NCBI RefSeq assembly: GCF_014648395.1
Contig: NZ_BMRA01000015.1
Coordinates: forward strand, 1-64,000
DNA: 64,000 nt
From: Micromonospora fulviviridis
GTDB taxonomy: Bacteria; Actinomycetota; Actinomycetes; Mycobacteriales; Micromonosporaceae
Direction: 5' to 3'
A program made the position numbers and the translations under genes. Shown here one piece after another: positions 33,902-41,831 of the stretch. Within the stretch, counting starts at the first letter, position 1; each line of letters opens with the position of its first letter. The notes under the pieces were generated by a model, which saw only the letters and a program-made list of their open reading frames with translations, did no database searches and had not been told where the DNA came from.

Positions 33902-33970
33902 GGTGGTTGATCATGATGTTGGCGGTGCGAAACGTCCGATTCGATGCGGCCAACTCCATGATCGACCACC
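33902..33970. repeat. Family II palindrome, 22-bp arms
   Basis: Arms 33902-33923 and 33949-33970 pair with 3 mismatches around a 25-nt loop. The left arm contains GTTGATCATGATGTTGGC, matching the ECF-operon element in 15 of 18 positions. Confidence 0.8.
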
Positions 33971-34014
33971 GATGGCCCTGTGCCGCCACCGTCCGCCGGC
34001 GCAGCCCGATTCAG

Positions 34015-34059
34015 ATCTTGGACAGTTTCCGTTCCTCGTGAACGGAAAGTGTCCAAGAT
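34015..34059. repeat. Family I palindrome, 20-bp arms
   Basis: ATCTTGGACAGTTTCCGTTC (34015-34034), loop CTCGT, and GAACGGAAAGTGTCCAAGAT (34040-34059); one mismatch. The arm closely matches that at 58281-58300. AT content is higher than in the flanks. Confidence 0.85.
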
Positions 34060-34196
34060 TCGGAGTGAGGGCCCGTCCGGGCGTCGGGCGAGCGGTCCTC
34101 GTCGGGGAGACTGGGTTGTCCGGGCGGATGGGCAACGGCACCCGACCGGGCGGAGCACTGCTGCCGCCGAGAACTCCCGACGGATCCGCGGCCGTC

Positions 34197-34931
34197 CTAC
34201 CAGCGGTGCAGACGGGTGGACAGCACGCTCAGGGCGGCTACCCCGGCCGTTGATGTGCGGAGCACCGCGGGGCCCAGTCGCACGGCGCGGGCGCCGGCCT
34301 CCTCGAAGGCCGTCAGCTCGGTGGGGGCGATGCCGCCCTCGGGGCCGACCACCAGGACGATCTCGCCGGCGTCGGGCAGCTCGACCGTGGTCAGCCGCTC
34401 GTCGGCCTCCTCGTGCAGGACGAACGCGGCGGCCGCGCCGGCGATCCGCCGGACCACCGTGGTGGTGGACTCGTCGGGCGCGCCGGCCACCACCGGCAGC
34501 CACGGGCGGCGGGCCTGCTTGGCCGCCTCCCGGGCGGTGGCCGCCCACTTCTCCCGGGCCCGTACGCCCCGGTCCCCGCGCCACTGGGTCACCGACCGGG
34601 ACGCCGCCCAGGGCACGATCTCGTCCACCCCGACCTCGGTCATCGCCTGCACGGCCAGCTCGCCCCGGTCGCCCTTGGCGATGCCCTGCACCACGACGAG
34701 CCGGGGGACGGACGCGTCGACGTACCCCCGGGAGGTGACCCGGAGGTCGAGGGTGCCCCGGCCGACGGCGCTGACCACGGCGGCGGCCGTGCCGCCCCGC
34801 CCGTCGGCGAGCAGCAGTTCCTCGCCGACGCGCAGCCGCTGCACGGTGGCCGCGTGGTGCCCCTCCGGGCCGTCCAGCGTCAGCGTGTCACCGGTGGGCA
34901 GCGCCTCGACCAGGAACAGCGGCGCCGACAC
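34197..34931 (-). CDS. rsmE: 16S rRNA (uracil1498-N3)-methyltransferase
   Basis: A 244-aa SPOUT methyltransferase that uses SAM to methylate U1498 in the decoding centre. The N-terminal PUA-like domain (1-70) contains GPEGHHAATVQRLRVGEELL. The knotted domain contains VQGIAKGDRGELAVQAMTEV and the SAM loop VLVVGPEGGI plus RLGPAVLRTSTAGVAAL. The GTG start is 1 bp after the dnaJ stop, so it is the third gene of the hrcA-dnaJ-rsmE operon. Confidence 0.94.
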   Translation of the reverse strand: MSAPLFLVEALPTGDTLTLDGPEGHHAATVQRLRVGEELLLADGRGGTAAAVVSAVGRGTLDLRVTSRGYVDASVPRLVVVQGIAKGDRGELAVQAMTEVGVDEIVPWAASRSVTQWRGDRGVRAREKWAATAREAAKQARRPWLPVVAGAPDESTTTVVRRIAGAAAAFVLHEEADERLTTVELPDAGEIVLVVGPEGGIAPTELTAFEEAGARAVRLGPAVLRTSTAGVAALSVLSTRLHRW

Positions 34932-34932
34932 C

Positions 34933-36075
34933 TCAGGCGTGCCCGTTGAACGCGTCGCGCATCCGGGAGAAGAAGCCGCCCTGCTTGGTCAGCTCGGCGA
35001 CCTCCTCGCCGCGGGTCTTGGCGAAGTCGCGCAGCATCCGCTCCTGGTCGGCGTCGAGCTTGGTCGGGGTCCGCACGTCCAGGTGGACGTAGAGGTCGCC
35101 CCGGCCGGTGCCACGCAGGTGCGGTACGCCCCGGGCGCGCAGCCGCAGCGTGCTGCCCGGCTGGGTGCCCGGCTTGACGTCGACCGTCTCCTCGCTGTCG
35201 AGCGTCTTGATGGTCAGCCGGGTGCCGAGCGCGGCGGCGGTCATCGGCACGGTGACCCGGCAGTGCAGGTCGTCGCCCTTGCGGGAGTAGACGTCGTGCG
35301 GCCGCTCGTGGATCTCCACGTAGAGGTCACCGGCGGTGCCGCCGCCCGGACCCACCTCGCCCTGCTGGGCCAGCCGGATCCGCATGCCGTCCTCGACGCC
35401 CGCCGGGATCTTCACGGTGAGCGACCGGCGGGTACGTACCCGGCCGTCGCCCGCGCAGGTGGGGCAGGGGTGCGGGATGGTGGTGCCGTAGCCCTGGCAG
35501 ACCGTGCACGGCCGGGCGGAGACCACCTGGCCGAGGAAGGTCCGCTGCACCGACTGCACCTCGCCCCGGCCGCCGCACGCCTCACAGGTGGCCAGGTGGG
35601 TGCCGGCCGCGGTGCCGGCGCCGGAGCAGGTGGTGCAGAGCACCGCGGTGTCGACGGTGATCGGCGCCTCGACGCCGAACGCCGTCTCGTTGAGGTCCAG
35701 CTCCAGCCGCAGGATCGCGTCGGCGCCCGGCCGGGTACGCGGCCGCGGCCCCCGGCTGCCGCCCGCGGCGCCACCGAAGAACGCGTCCATGATGTCCTGG
35801 AAGCCGACGAACGGGCCGGCGCCGCCCGGACCGCCCGGGCCCGCGCCCCCGCCGCCCGGGGCGAGCGGGTCGCCGCCCAGGTCGACGATCTGCCGTTTCC
35901 GATCGTCCGAGAGGACCTCGTACGCGGCGTTGATGTCCTTGAACTTCTCCTGTGCCTCCGGGTCCGGATTGACGTCCGGGTGGAACTGTCGCGCCAGCTT
36001 GCGGTAGGCGCGCTTGATCTCGTCGTCGGAGGCGTCCCGGCTCACGCCGAGAATGCCGTAGTAGTCCCTGGCCAC
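34933..36075 (-). CDS. dnaJ: Chaperone DnaJ (second actinobacterial type)
   Basis: A 380-aa Hsp40 co-chaperone of DnaK. The J domain starts MARDYYGILGVSRDASDDEI with HPD at 32-34. A Gly-rich linker (about 70-105) follows, then four CxxCxGxG repeats (CTTCSGAG, CEACGGRG, CTVCQGYG, CPTCAGDG) for zinc, and the C-terminal substrate-binding domains. The GTG at 36075 is chosen because it places DYYGILGV at the normal distance; an ATG at 36093 would add six residues. Position behind hrcA marks it as the CIRCE-controlled dnaJ2 type. Confidence 0.93.
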   Translation of the reverse strand: MARDYYGILGVSRDASDDEIKRAYRKLARQFHPDVNPDPEAQEKFKDINAAYEVLSDDRKRQIVDLGGDPLAPGGGGAGPGGPGGAGPFVGFQDIMDAFFGGAAGGSRGPRPRTRPGADAILRLELDLNETAFGVEAPITVDTAVLCTTCSGAGTAAGTHLATCEACGGRGEVQSVQRTFLGQVVSARPCTVCQGYGTTIPHPCPTCAGDGRVRTRRSLTVKIPAGVEDGMRIRLAQQGEVGPGGGTAGDLYVEIHERPHDVYSRKGDDLHCRVTVPMTAAALGTRLTIKTLDSEETVDVKPGTQPGSTLRLRARGVPHLRGTGRGDLYVHLDVRTPTKLDADQERMLRDFAKTRGEEVAELTKQGGFFSRMRDAFNGHA

Positions 36076-36148
36076 TGCGTTCGGTGTCCTCATGTTCGTC
36101 TCGCGTTGCGCCGGTCGTCGGCCGGAGCCGGCCGTCGGCCGTGACTGG

Positions 36149-37171
36149 TCAGTTCTGGGCCAGCAGTTCGCCCACGTAGCGTGCCACGGCCCTCACCGTG
36201 GCGATGGTGCCGGGGTAGTCCATCCGGGTGGGGCCGAGCACGCCGAGACCACCCACGATGGTGCTGCCCGGGCCGTACCCGGTGCTGACCACCGAGGCGG
36301 CCCGCAGGTTGTCGATCTCGTTCTCGTCACCGATGAGCACTCGGGTGGTGCTCGGCTCGGCCTCGCCGATCAGCTTGAGCAGCACGACCTCCTCCTCGAG
36401 CGCCTCGAGGATCGGCCGCAGCGAGCCCTGGAAGTCGAGCAGGCCGCCCCGGGTGAGGTTGGCGGTGCCGGCCAGGGCGATGCGCTCCTCGTGCCGCTCG
36501 ACCAGGGTCTCCAACAGCACGGTGGAGAGCGTGGCCATGGCCGGGCGCAGCTGCGGCGTGGACTCGTCGACCAGGGCCTGCACCAGCGGCGGGGTGTCGG
36601 ACAGCCGACTGCCGACGAGCTTCTCGTTGACCAGGCGGCGCAGGTCGGTGACGTCCTCGGCCGGGATCGGCCCGGGCATCTCGACGAGCCGCTGCTCGAC
36701 CCGGCCGGTGTCGGCGATCATGACGACCATCAGCCGGGTGGTGGAGATCGGCACCAGCTCCAGGTGGCGCACCTTGGAGCGGGCCAGGCTCGGGTACTGC
36801 ACCACGGCGACCTGCCGGGTGAGCTGGGCCAGCAGCCGGACCGTGCGGTGCACCACGTCGTCCAGGTCGACCGCGCCGACCAGGAAGCGCTCGATGGCCC
36901 GGCGCTCGGCCGGGCTGAGCGGCTTGACCCGGGAGAGCCGGTCGACGAAGAGCCGGTAGCCGCGGTCGGTGGGCACCCGGCCGGCGCTGGTGTGGGGCTG
37001 CCGGATGTAGCCCTCCTCCTCCAGCACCGCCATGTCGTTGCGGACGGTCGCCGGGGAGACGCCCAGCTGGTGGCGCTCGACCAGGGCCTTGCTGCCGACC
37101 GGTTCCTGCGTGGCGACGTAGTCCTCGACGATGGCGCGCAGCACGGCGAGCTTGCGGTCGTCGAGACCCAT
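36149..37171 (-). CDS. hrcA: Heat-inducible transcriptional repressor HrcA
   Basis: A 340-aa repressor that binds CIRCE and is kept active by GroEL. The N-terminal winged helix contains LDDRKLAVLRAIVEDYVATQ, PVGSKALVERHQLGVSPATV and RNDMAVLEEEGYIRQPHTSAGRV (the DNA-contact region). The remainder is the GAF-like HrcA domain. The ATG at 37171 follows CAGGAGGTGGGGAG; an upstream ATG is rejected. CIRCE lies 55 bp upstream, so it is autoregulated and controls dnaJ and rsmE. Confidence 0.95.
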   Translation of the reverse strand: MGLDDRKLAVLRAIVEDYVATQEPVGSKALVERHQLGVSPATVRNDMAVLEEEGYIRQPHTSAGRVPTDRGYRLFVDRLSRVKPLSPAERRAIERFLVGAVDLDDVVHRTVRLLAQLTRQVAVVQYPSLARSKVRHLELVPISTTRLMVVMIADTGRVEQRLVEMPGPIPAEDVTDLRRLVNEKLVGSRLSDTPPLVQALVDESTPQLRPAMATLSTVLLETLVERHEERIALAGTANLTRGGLLDFQGSLRPILEALEEEVVLLKLIGEAEPSTTRVLIGDENEIDNLRAASVVSTGYGPGSTIVGGLGVLGPTRMDYPGTIATVRAVARYVGELLAQN

Positions 37172-37225
37172 CTCCCCACCTCCTGACGCACCTCGTCGCA
37201 CCGGCGCGGGGCGTCCGCCGGGCGT

Positions 37226-37252
37226 CTGGCACTCGACTGTAGCGAGTGCCAG
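37226..37252 (-). promoter_or_regulatory. CIRCE operator
   Basis: CTGGCACTC - 9 nt - GAGTGCCAG, a perfect inverted repeat with the canonical 9-9-9 layout. It deviates from the consensus TTAGCACTC only in the outer two or three bases. It is the HrcA binding site for the hrcA-dnaJ-rsmE operon. Confidence 0.95.
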
Positions 37253-37388
37253 TCTACGTCGGCGTGCCCACCGACGCGATGATCAGCGACGCACCTCCGG
37301 TGCGGCCCGCCGCAGATGCGGTCCACCAGAGCCGAACAGCCGGACATCCCGGGCGATCCCGCTCTGGTGCGCCCTTGCCCCCGGGACC

Positions 37389-37394
37389 TACCGT
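37389..37394 (+). promoter_or_regulatory. -10 hexamer of the DUF4870 gene
   Basis: TACCGT followed by 7 nt and the ATG at 37402. Confidence 0.5.
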
Positions 37395-37401
37395 GACGTC
37401 C

Positions 37402-38067
37402 ATGACTGAACCTCCTCGCCCTCCCGGAGCGGGGGACTCCGGCGCCCCGCCGCCGGAGCCGACCCCGCCGTCGGCACCGTACGGCTCGTCGTCGGCGGAC
37501 GAGCCCCCCACCGCACCACTGTCCGGGGCACCGGCCGGGGGCGGCTATCCCCCGCCCGGTGGCTATCCGCCGCCTGCCGGCGGCCAGCCGCCGTCGGGTG
37601 GATACCCACCACCGGGCGGCTACCCTCCGCCGGGTGGCTACCCCCCGCCGGGCGGCTACGGCGCGCCGGGCGCCGGCTACCCGGGCGGCGGCCCGTACGG
37701 GGCGCCCGCCGGCTACGCCAACAACGACGAGAAGACCTGGGCCCTCATCGCGCACTTCGGCGGCCCGGTGGGCGTCGTGGTCGGCGGCAGCCTGCTCGGC
37801 TGGGTGGCGCCGCTCATCGCCTTCTCGGTCCGGGGCCAGCAGTCCCCGACCGTGCGCGCGCACGCGCTCGCCGCGCTGAACTTCCAGATCACCTGGGTCA
37901 TCGCGACCCTGATCAGCTTCGTGCTGGCCGTGGTCACCTGCGGCCTGCTCTTCTTCATCCCCATCATCGTCGCCCTGATCCCGATCATCTTCGGCATCAT
38001 CGGCGGCGTGAAGGCCACCGAGGGCGTCCTCTACCGCTACCCGATGACCTACACCTTCGTGAGGTGA
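37402..38067 (+). CDS. DUF4870 membrane protein with Pro/Gly/Tyr repeat N-terminus
   Basis: A 221-aa protein. Residues 1-110 are low-complexity with repeats of GGYPPP (at least six copies), giving a flexible cytoplasmic tail. The DUF4870 domain follows (KTWALIAHFGGPVGVVVGGS, VRAHALAALNFQITWVIATL) with three membrane helices and ends in the typical MTYTFVR. Function unknown; such proteins are often abundant membrane proteins. CIRCE and the divergent hrcA lie 150 bp away, but its own TACCGT promoter is separate from that operator. Confidence 0.85.
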   Translation: MTEPPRPPGAGDSGAPPPEPTPPSAPYGSSSADEPPTAPLSGAPAGGGYPPPGGYPPPAGGQPPSGGYPPPGGYPPPGGYPPPGGYGAPGAGYPGGGPYGAPAGYANNDEKTWALIAHFGGPVGVVVGGSLLGWVAPLIAFSVRGQQSPTVRAHALAALNFQITWVIATLISFVLAVVTCGLLFFIPIIVALIPIIFGIIGGVKATEGVLYRYPMTYTFVR

Positions 38068-38071
38068 CCGG

Positions 38072-38097
38072 CCCGGCCGGCCCACGGGCCGGCCGGG
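38072..38097. terminator. Hairpin between DUF4870 gene and hemW
   Basis: Perfect 12-bp arms CCCGGCCGGCCC / GGGCCGGCCGGG immediately after the DUF4870 stop, between convergent genes. Confidence 0.7.
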
Positions 38098-38115
38098 ACC
38101 CGGCCCGTCACGCCA

Positions 38116-39339
38116 TCAGGGCAGCAGGTCGCGCACGACCGCGTCGGCGAGCAGCCGGCCGCGCAGGGTGAGCACCGCCCGGCCGGCGGCGTACGCGTCG
38201 GCGTCCAGCAGGCCGTCGGCCCGGGCCCGCTGGGCGCCCGCCCGGCCCGCCTCGTCGAGCCCGGACAGGGGCAGCCCGGTGGCGAGCCGCAGCCGCAGCA
38301 TCACGTCCTCCATGTGCGCCTCGTCCGGCGTGAGCAGCTCCCGGGCCAGGCCGGGCGACTCACCGGCGGCCAGCCGCTGGGCGTACGCCGTCGGGTGCTT
38401 GACGTTCCACCAGCGCACCCCGCCGACGTGGCTGTGCGCCCCCGGGCCGAGGCCCCACCAGTCGGCGCCGGTCCAGTAGAGCAGGTTGTGCCGGCACCGG
38501 GCCGCCTCGGAGCGGGCCCAGTTGGAGACCTCGTACCAGGAGAAGCCGGCGGCGGCGAGGGCCGCCTCGGCGGCCAGGTAGCGGTCCGCCGCCACGTCGT
38601 CGCTGGGGTACGGCAGCTCGCCGCGGCGCATCCGAGCGGCCAGCCGGGTGCCGTCCTCCACGATGAGGGCGTACGCGCTGACGTGGTCCACCCCCGCCGC
38701 GACCACCTGGTCCAGCGAGGCGGCGAAGTCCTCGGCGCTCTCCCCCGGCGTGCCGTAGATCAGGTCCAGGTTCACGTGGTCGAACCCGGCGTCCCGGGCC
38801 TCCAGCGCGGCGGCGGTGGCCCGGCCGGCGCTGTGCTGCCGGTCGAGGATCGCCAGCACCCCGGGCGCCGCGGACTGCATGCCCAGCGAGATCCGGGTGT
38901 AGCCGGCGGCCCGCAGCGTCTTGAGCGACTCGGGGGTGACCGTCTCGGGGTTGGCCTCGGTGGTCACCTCGGCGTCGGCCGCCAGCCCCCAGGTGCGGTC
39001 GATGCCGTCGAGGATCCGGGCCAGGTCGTCGGCGGGGAGCAGGGTGGGCGTGCCGCCGCCCACGAAGACGGTGTCCACCCGGGGCGGCGGGGTGTCGCCC
39101 AGCACCCGGCCGGCGAGGGCCAGCTCGGCCAGCACCGTGTCGGCGTACGTCTCCCGGCCGGCGCCGCCGCCCAGCTCGGCCGCCGTGTAGGTGTTGAAGT
39201 CGCAGTAGCCGCACCGGTTGGCGCAGAACGGGACGTGCACGTACACGCCGAAACCGCGCGCGCCGACGGCGCGGCGGGCGGCAGCGGGCAGCGCCCCGTC
39301 GCGCGGGACGGGTTCGCCTTCTGGAAGGACGCCGGGCAT
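38116..39339 (-). CDS. hemW: Radical SAM heme chaperone HemW
   Basis: A 407-aa radical-SAM protein of the HemN family. The 4Fe-4S cluster motif is CANRCGYCDF (Cys39, Cys43, Cys46). GGGTPTLLP, the EANPET segment and SLGMQSAAPGVLAILDRQHS follow. It lacks the N-terminal extension of true coproporphyrinogen dehydrogenase HemN, so heme chaperone HemW is more likely, as commonly found near lepA and hrcA. The start at 39339 is ATG; a GTG six bases upstream is possible. Confidence 0.92.
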   Translation of the reverse strand: MPGVLPEGEPVPRDGALPAAARRAVGARGFGVYVHVPFCANRCGYCDFNTYTAAELGGGAGRETYADTVLAELALAGRVLGDTPPPRVDTVFVGGGTPTLLPADDLARILDGIDRTWGLAADAEVTTEANPETVTPESLKTLRAAGYTRISLGMQSAAPGVLAILDRQHSAGRATAAALEARDAGFDHVNLDLIYGTPGESAEDFAASLDQVVAAGVDHVSAYALIVEDGTRLAARMRRGELPYPSDDVAADRYLAAEAALAAAGFSWYEVSNWARSEAARCRHNLLYWTGADWWGLGPGAHSHVGGVRWWNVKHPTAYAQRLAAGESPGLARELLTPDEAHMEDVMLRLRLATGLPLSGLDEAGRAGAQRARADGLLDADAYAAGRAVLTLRGRLLADAVVRDLLP

Positions 39340-39358
39340 GGCCACTAGTGTGCCCGGC
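39331..39358. promoter_or_regulatory. Inverted repeat spanning the hemW / enoyl-CoA hydratase divergent starts
   Basis: GCCGGGCA (39331-39338) and TGCCCGGC (39351-39358) flank CACTAGTG. Both gene starts fall within or next to the arms. It could be an operator, but the arms partly encode both N-termini. Confidence 0.3.
39346..39351 (+). promoter_or_regulatory. -10 hexamer of the enoyl-CoA hydratase gene
   Basis: TAGTGT ends 7 nt before the ATG at 39359. Confidence 0.5.
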
Positions 39359-40144
39359 ATGACCTCTCCGGACGCTCTCGTGCGGGTCGCCACGGCCCGT
39401 GGGGTGACCACCCTCACCCTGGACAGCCCGCACAACCGCAACGCGCTCTCCACCCCGCTGATGACCGAGCTGCTGGCCGGGCTGGCCGCGGCCGTCGCCG
39501 ACGACGCGGTCCGGGCCATCGTGCTGGACCACACCGGCCCGGTGTTCTGCTCCGGGGCGGACCTGAAGGAGACCGCCGCCGCGTACGCCAGCGGGACGGT
39601 GCCGGCCGGGATGCTGGGCGACGTGCTGGTGGCCGTCCGGGAGTGCCCGAAGCCGGTGCTCGCGAAGGTGGCCGGGCCCGCGCGGGCCGGCGGGCTGGGC
39701 CTGATCGCCGCCGCGGACCTGGCGATCTGCGCCGAGGAGGCGACGTTCGCCTTCACCGAGGTCCGGATCGGGGTGATCCCCGCGGTGATCTCGGCGACCG
39801 TGCTGCCCCGGCTGCACCCCCGGGCCGCCGCCGAGCTCTACCTGACCGGCGACACCTTCGACGGCCGGCGGGCCGCCGAGATCGGCCTGGTGACCGCCGC
39901 CGTGCCGGCGGACGCGCTGGACGACGCGGTGGACCGCTACCGCGCCTCGCTGGTGAAGGGGGCGCCGAAGGCCCTCGCCGGGACCAAGGAGCTGCTGCGC
40001 CGCCCGGCCGCCACCGACCTGCGGGCCGAGATCGCCGAGTTGGCCGCCCTCTCCACCGGGTACTTCCTGTCCGAGGAGGGCCGGGAGGGCGTCCTCGCGT
40101 TCCGGGAGAAGCGCCCCGCGGCCTGGGTGCCCGCCGGAGACTGA
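39359..40144 (+). CDS. Enoyl-CoA hydratase/isomerase family protein
   Basis: A 261-aa crotonase-fold protein. The oxyanion-hole motifs are CSGADLKE (about 63) and ARAGGLGLIAAADLAI (about 103). Of the two catalytic Glu of classical hydratases, the first (GGGxE) is replaced by Gly here and the second is kept in FTEVRIGVIP. This pattern resembles methylglutaconyl-CoA hydratase-like proteins, so substrate is uncertain and hydration of crotonyl-CoA is not assured. It stands alone; no beta-oxidation operon is nearby. Confidence 0.85.
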   Translation: MTSPDALVRVATARGVTTLTLDSPHNRNALSTPLMTELLAGLAAAVADDAVRAIVLDHTGPVFCSGADLKETAAAYASGTVPAGMLGDVLVAVRECPKPVLAKVAGPARAGGLGLIAAADLAICAEEATFAFTEVRIGVIPAVISATVLPRLHPRAAAELYLTGDTFDGRRAAEIGLVTAAVPADALDDAVDRYRASLVKGAPKALAGTKELLRRPAATDLRAEIAELAALSTGYFLSEEGREGVLAFREKRPAAWVPAGD

Positions 40145-40245
40145 GGCGGGGAGTGCCGGGGCGGTGACGCAGCGGGAGACGGCCGGTCGGCCGACCCGCA
40201 CACTGGAGTGGGCGACGTACGCTGGGCGGGCTGTCGGGACTGGGG

Positions 40246-41106
40246 GTGCGGGTGCGAACGCGAGCGGCGATCGTGGCATCGGGTGTGGTGGTGGCCGTGC
40301 TGGCCCTGCTCGGCGTCTGGTTCGTCACGAAGCAGTTCGGGCACCACCTCCGGCTGCCGCTGGCCAGCCGGACCTGCACCGTCCAGGCCGACGGGGAGGT
40401 CGTGCTCAGCGCCGACCAGATGGCCAACGCGGCCACCATCGCGGCGATCGGCGTGCAGCGGAAGATGCCCGAGCGGGCCGTGGTGGTGGCGCTGGCGACG
40501 GCGTACCAGGAGTCGCACCTGCGCAACATCGCGCACGGCGACCGGGACTCGCTCGGCCTGTTCCAGCAGCGCCCGAGCCAGGGCTGGGGCACGCCCGAGG
40601 AGATCCGCGACCCGCGCTACGCGGCGAAGAAGTTCTACGCGGCGTTGAAGAAGGTCAAGGGCTGGGAGAAGCTGCGGGTCACCGAGGCCGCCCAGCGGGT
40701 GCAGCGGTCGGCCTACCCCGAGGCGTACGAGAAGTGGGCGGACGAGTCGCAGGTGCTCACCCGCGCCCTGCTCGGGAACGCGAGCGGCGCGGTGGCCTGC
40801 ACGGTCGGCCCGACGCCGACGATGCGCGGCCCGGCCGCCGCCACCGCCCTCCTGCAGAGCCTGGCCCTGGACTGGGGCCTGCCGGAGCTGAACTCGGCCA
40901 CCGACCTGACCGGGCTGACCGTGCCGGCCGCCGACAGCCGCAACGGCTGGCGGTACGCCCACTGGCTGGTCTCGCACGCCGACGACCACGGGGTGAAGCG
41001 GGTCCGCTTCGGCGAGCTGGAGTGGACGGCCGAGCAGGGCACCTGGGCCAAGGTGAAGGGCGACCCGGCGACCCAGGTGCTGGCCGAGGTCTTCGCCGCG
41101 GCCTGA
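40246..41106 (+). CDS. Membrane-anchored lysozyme-like (SLT fold) protein
   Basis: A 286-aa protein with one N-terminal membrane helix (AAIVASGVVVAVLALLGVWFV, about 8-28). An extracytoplasmic domain follows with AYQESHLRN (Glu89) and SLGLFQQRPSQGWG, the order of the catalytic Glu and GLFQ motif in lytic transglycosylases. It may therefore act on peptidoglycan. Database entries for similar actinobacterial proteins are often labelled heavy-metal transporter, without support visible here. GTG 40246 and 40252 are both possible starts. Confidence 0.75.
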   Translation: MRVRTRAAIVASGVVVAVLALLGVWFVTKQFGHHLRLPLASRTCTVQADGEVVLSADQMANAATIAAIGVQRKMPERAVVVALATAYQESHLRNIAHGDRDSLGLFQQRPSQGWGTPEEIRDPRYAAKKFYAALKKVKGWEKLRVTEAAQRVQRSAYPEAYEKWADESQVLTRALLGNASGAVACTVGPTPTMRGPAAATALLQSLALDWGLPELNSATDLTGLTVPAADSRNGWRYAHWLVSHADDHGVKRVRFGELEWTAEQGTWAKVKGDPATQVLAEVFAAA

Positions 41107-41122
41107 CCCGACCCGCCGGCGG

Positions 41123-41764
41123 TCAGCCGGCGGCGCCGAGGCGGCGGCGGACCTTCTCCCGCACCGACTCGGGCAGCTCCGGCACGTCGAGCAGGCGCGG
41201 CAGCAGTTCCGGCTCCAGCGTGGTCGCCCGGAACACCTCGCCGATCGTCACGCCGTGCGCCGGCCGGTCGACCACCTCGACGGGATCGCCGGCGCCCACC
41301 TCGCCCTCGCGCAGCACCCGCAGGTACGCCCCCGGCGCGCCCCGGACGGTGAACCGCTTGATCAGGTCGGGCACGCCCCAGAAGCCGGCGAAGGTGGTGC
41401 ACGGGGTGCGCGGCTTGGTCACCTCCAGCAGCGCCGAGCCGATCGCCCAGCGCTCACCGATCACCGCCCCGGTGACGTCCACCGCCCAGGTGGTGAGGTT
41501 CTCGCCGAAGGCGCCCGGCCGCAGCGCCCGGCCCAGCTCGCCGGCCCACCAGCCGGCGTCCTCCTCGGCGTACGCGTAGACCGCCTGGTCGGGGCCGCCG
41601 TGGTGGGCCCGCTCGCCGATGAAGTCGCCGGTGACGCCGGCGAACCGGATCGCCACCCGGCCGTCGACCGGCCGCTTGTCGATGCCGCTGCGACCGCTCG
41701 GGTCGCCCGCCCACTCCGCCTCGGTCACCACGCCGAGGTTCACCGCCGCCAGCCTGCCCGTCAT
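41123..41764 (-). CDS. MOSC domain protein (YiiM-like)
   Basis: A 213-aa molybdenum-cofactor sulfurase C-terminal-like protein. Features are GDFIGERAHHGGPDQAVYAY, the conserved PGAFGENLTTWAVD loop, and KPRTPCTTFAGF with the conserved Cys. MOSC proteins of the YiiM group act in Mo-dependent reduction of N-hydroxylated compounds. There is no ferredoxin domain. The ATG start has TAGGCT 7 nt upstream. Confidence 0.88.
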   Translation of the reverse strand: MTGRLAAVNLGVVTEAEWAGDPSGRSGIDKRPVDGRVAIRFAGVTGDFIGERAHHGGPDQAVYAYAEEDAGWWAGELGRALRPGAFGENLTTWAVDVTGAVIGERWAIGSALLEVTKPRTPCTTFAGFWGVPDLIKRFTVRGAPGAYLRVLREGEVGAGDPVEVVDRPAHGVTIGEVFRATTLEPELLPRLLDVPELPESVREKVRRRLGAAG

Positions 41765-41771
41765 GGCGGTC

Positions 41772-41777
41772 AGCCTA
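41772..41777 (-). promoter_or_regulatory. -10 hexamer of the MOSC gene
   Basis: TAGGCT, 7 nt before the ATG at 41764. Confidence 0.5.
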
Positions 41778-41831
41778 GGGGTCGCCGCCGGGTGCGGGAA
41801 CACGGGTTCCGCCCGGCACCCGGCGGAGCGC

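Larger units (their letters stand above)
33872..34196. other. 325-bp intergenic region with two different palindromes
   Basis: It lies between convergent SDR and rsmE genes and holds no convincing gene. It carries a family II palindrome (33902-33970) and a family I palindrome (34015-34059), listed separately. The rest (34060-34196) is GC-rich with no feature that I can support. Confidence 0.7.
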
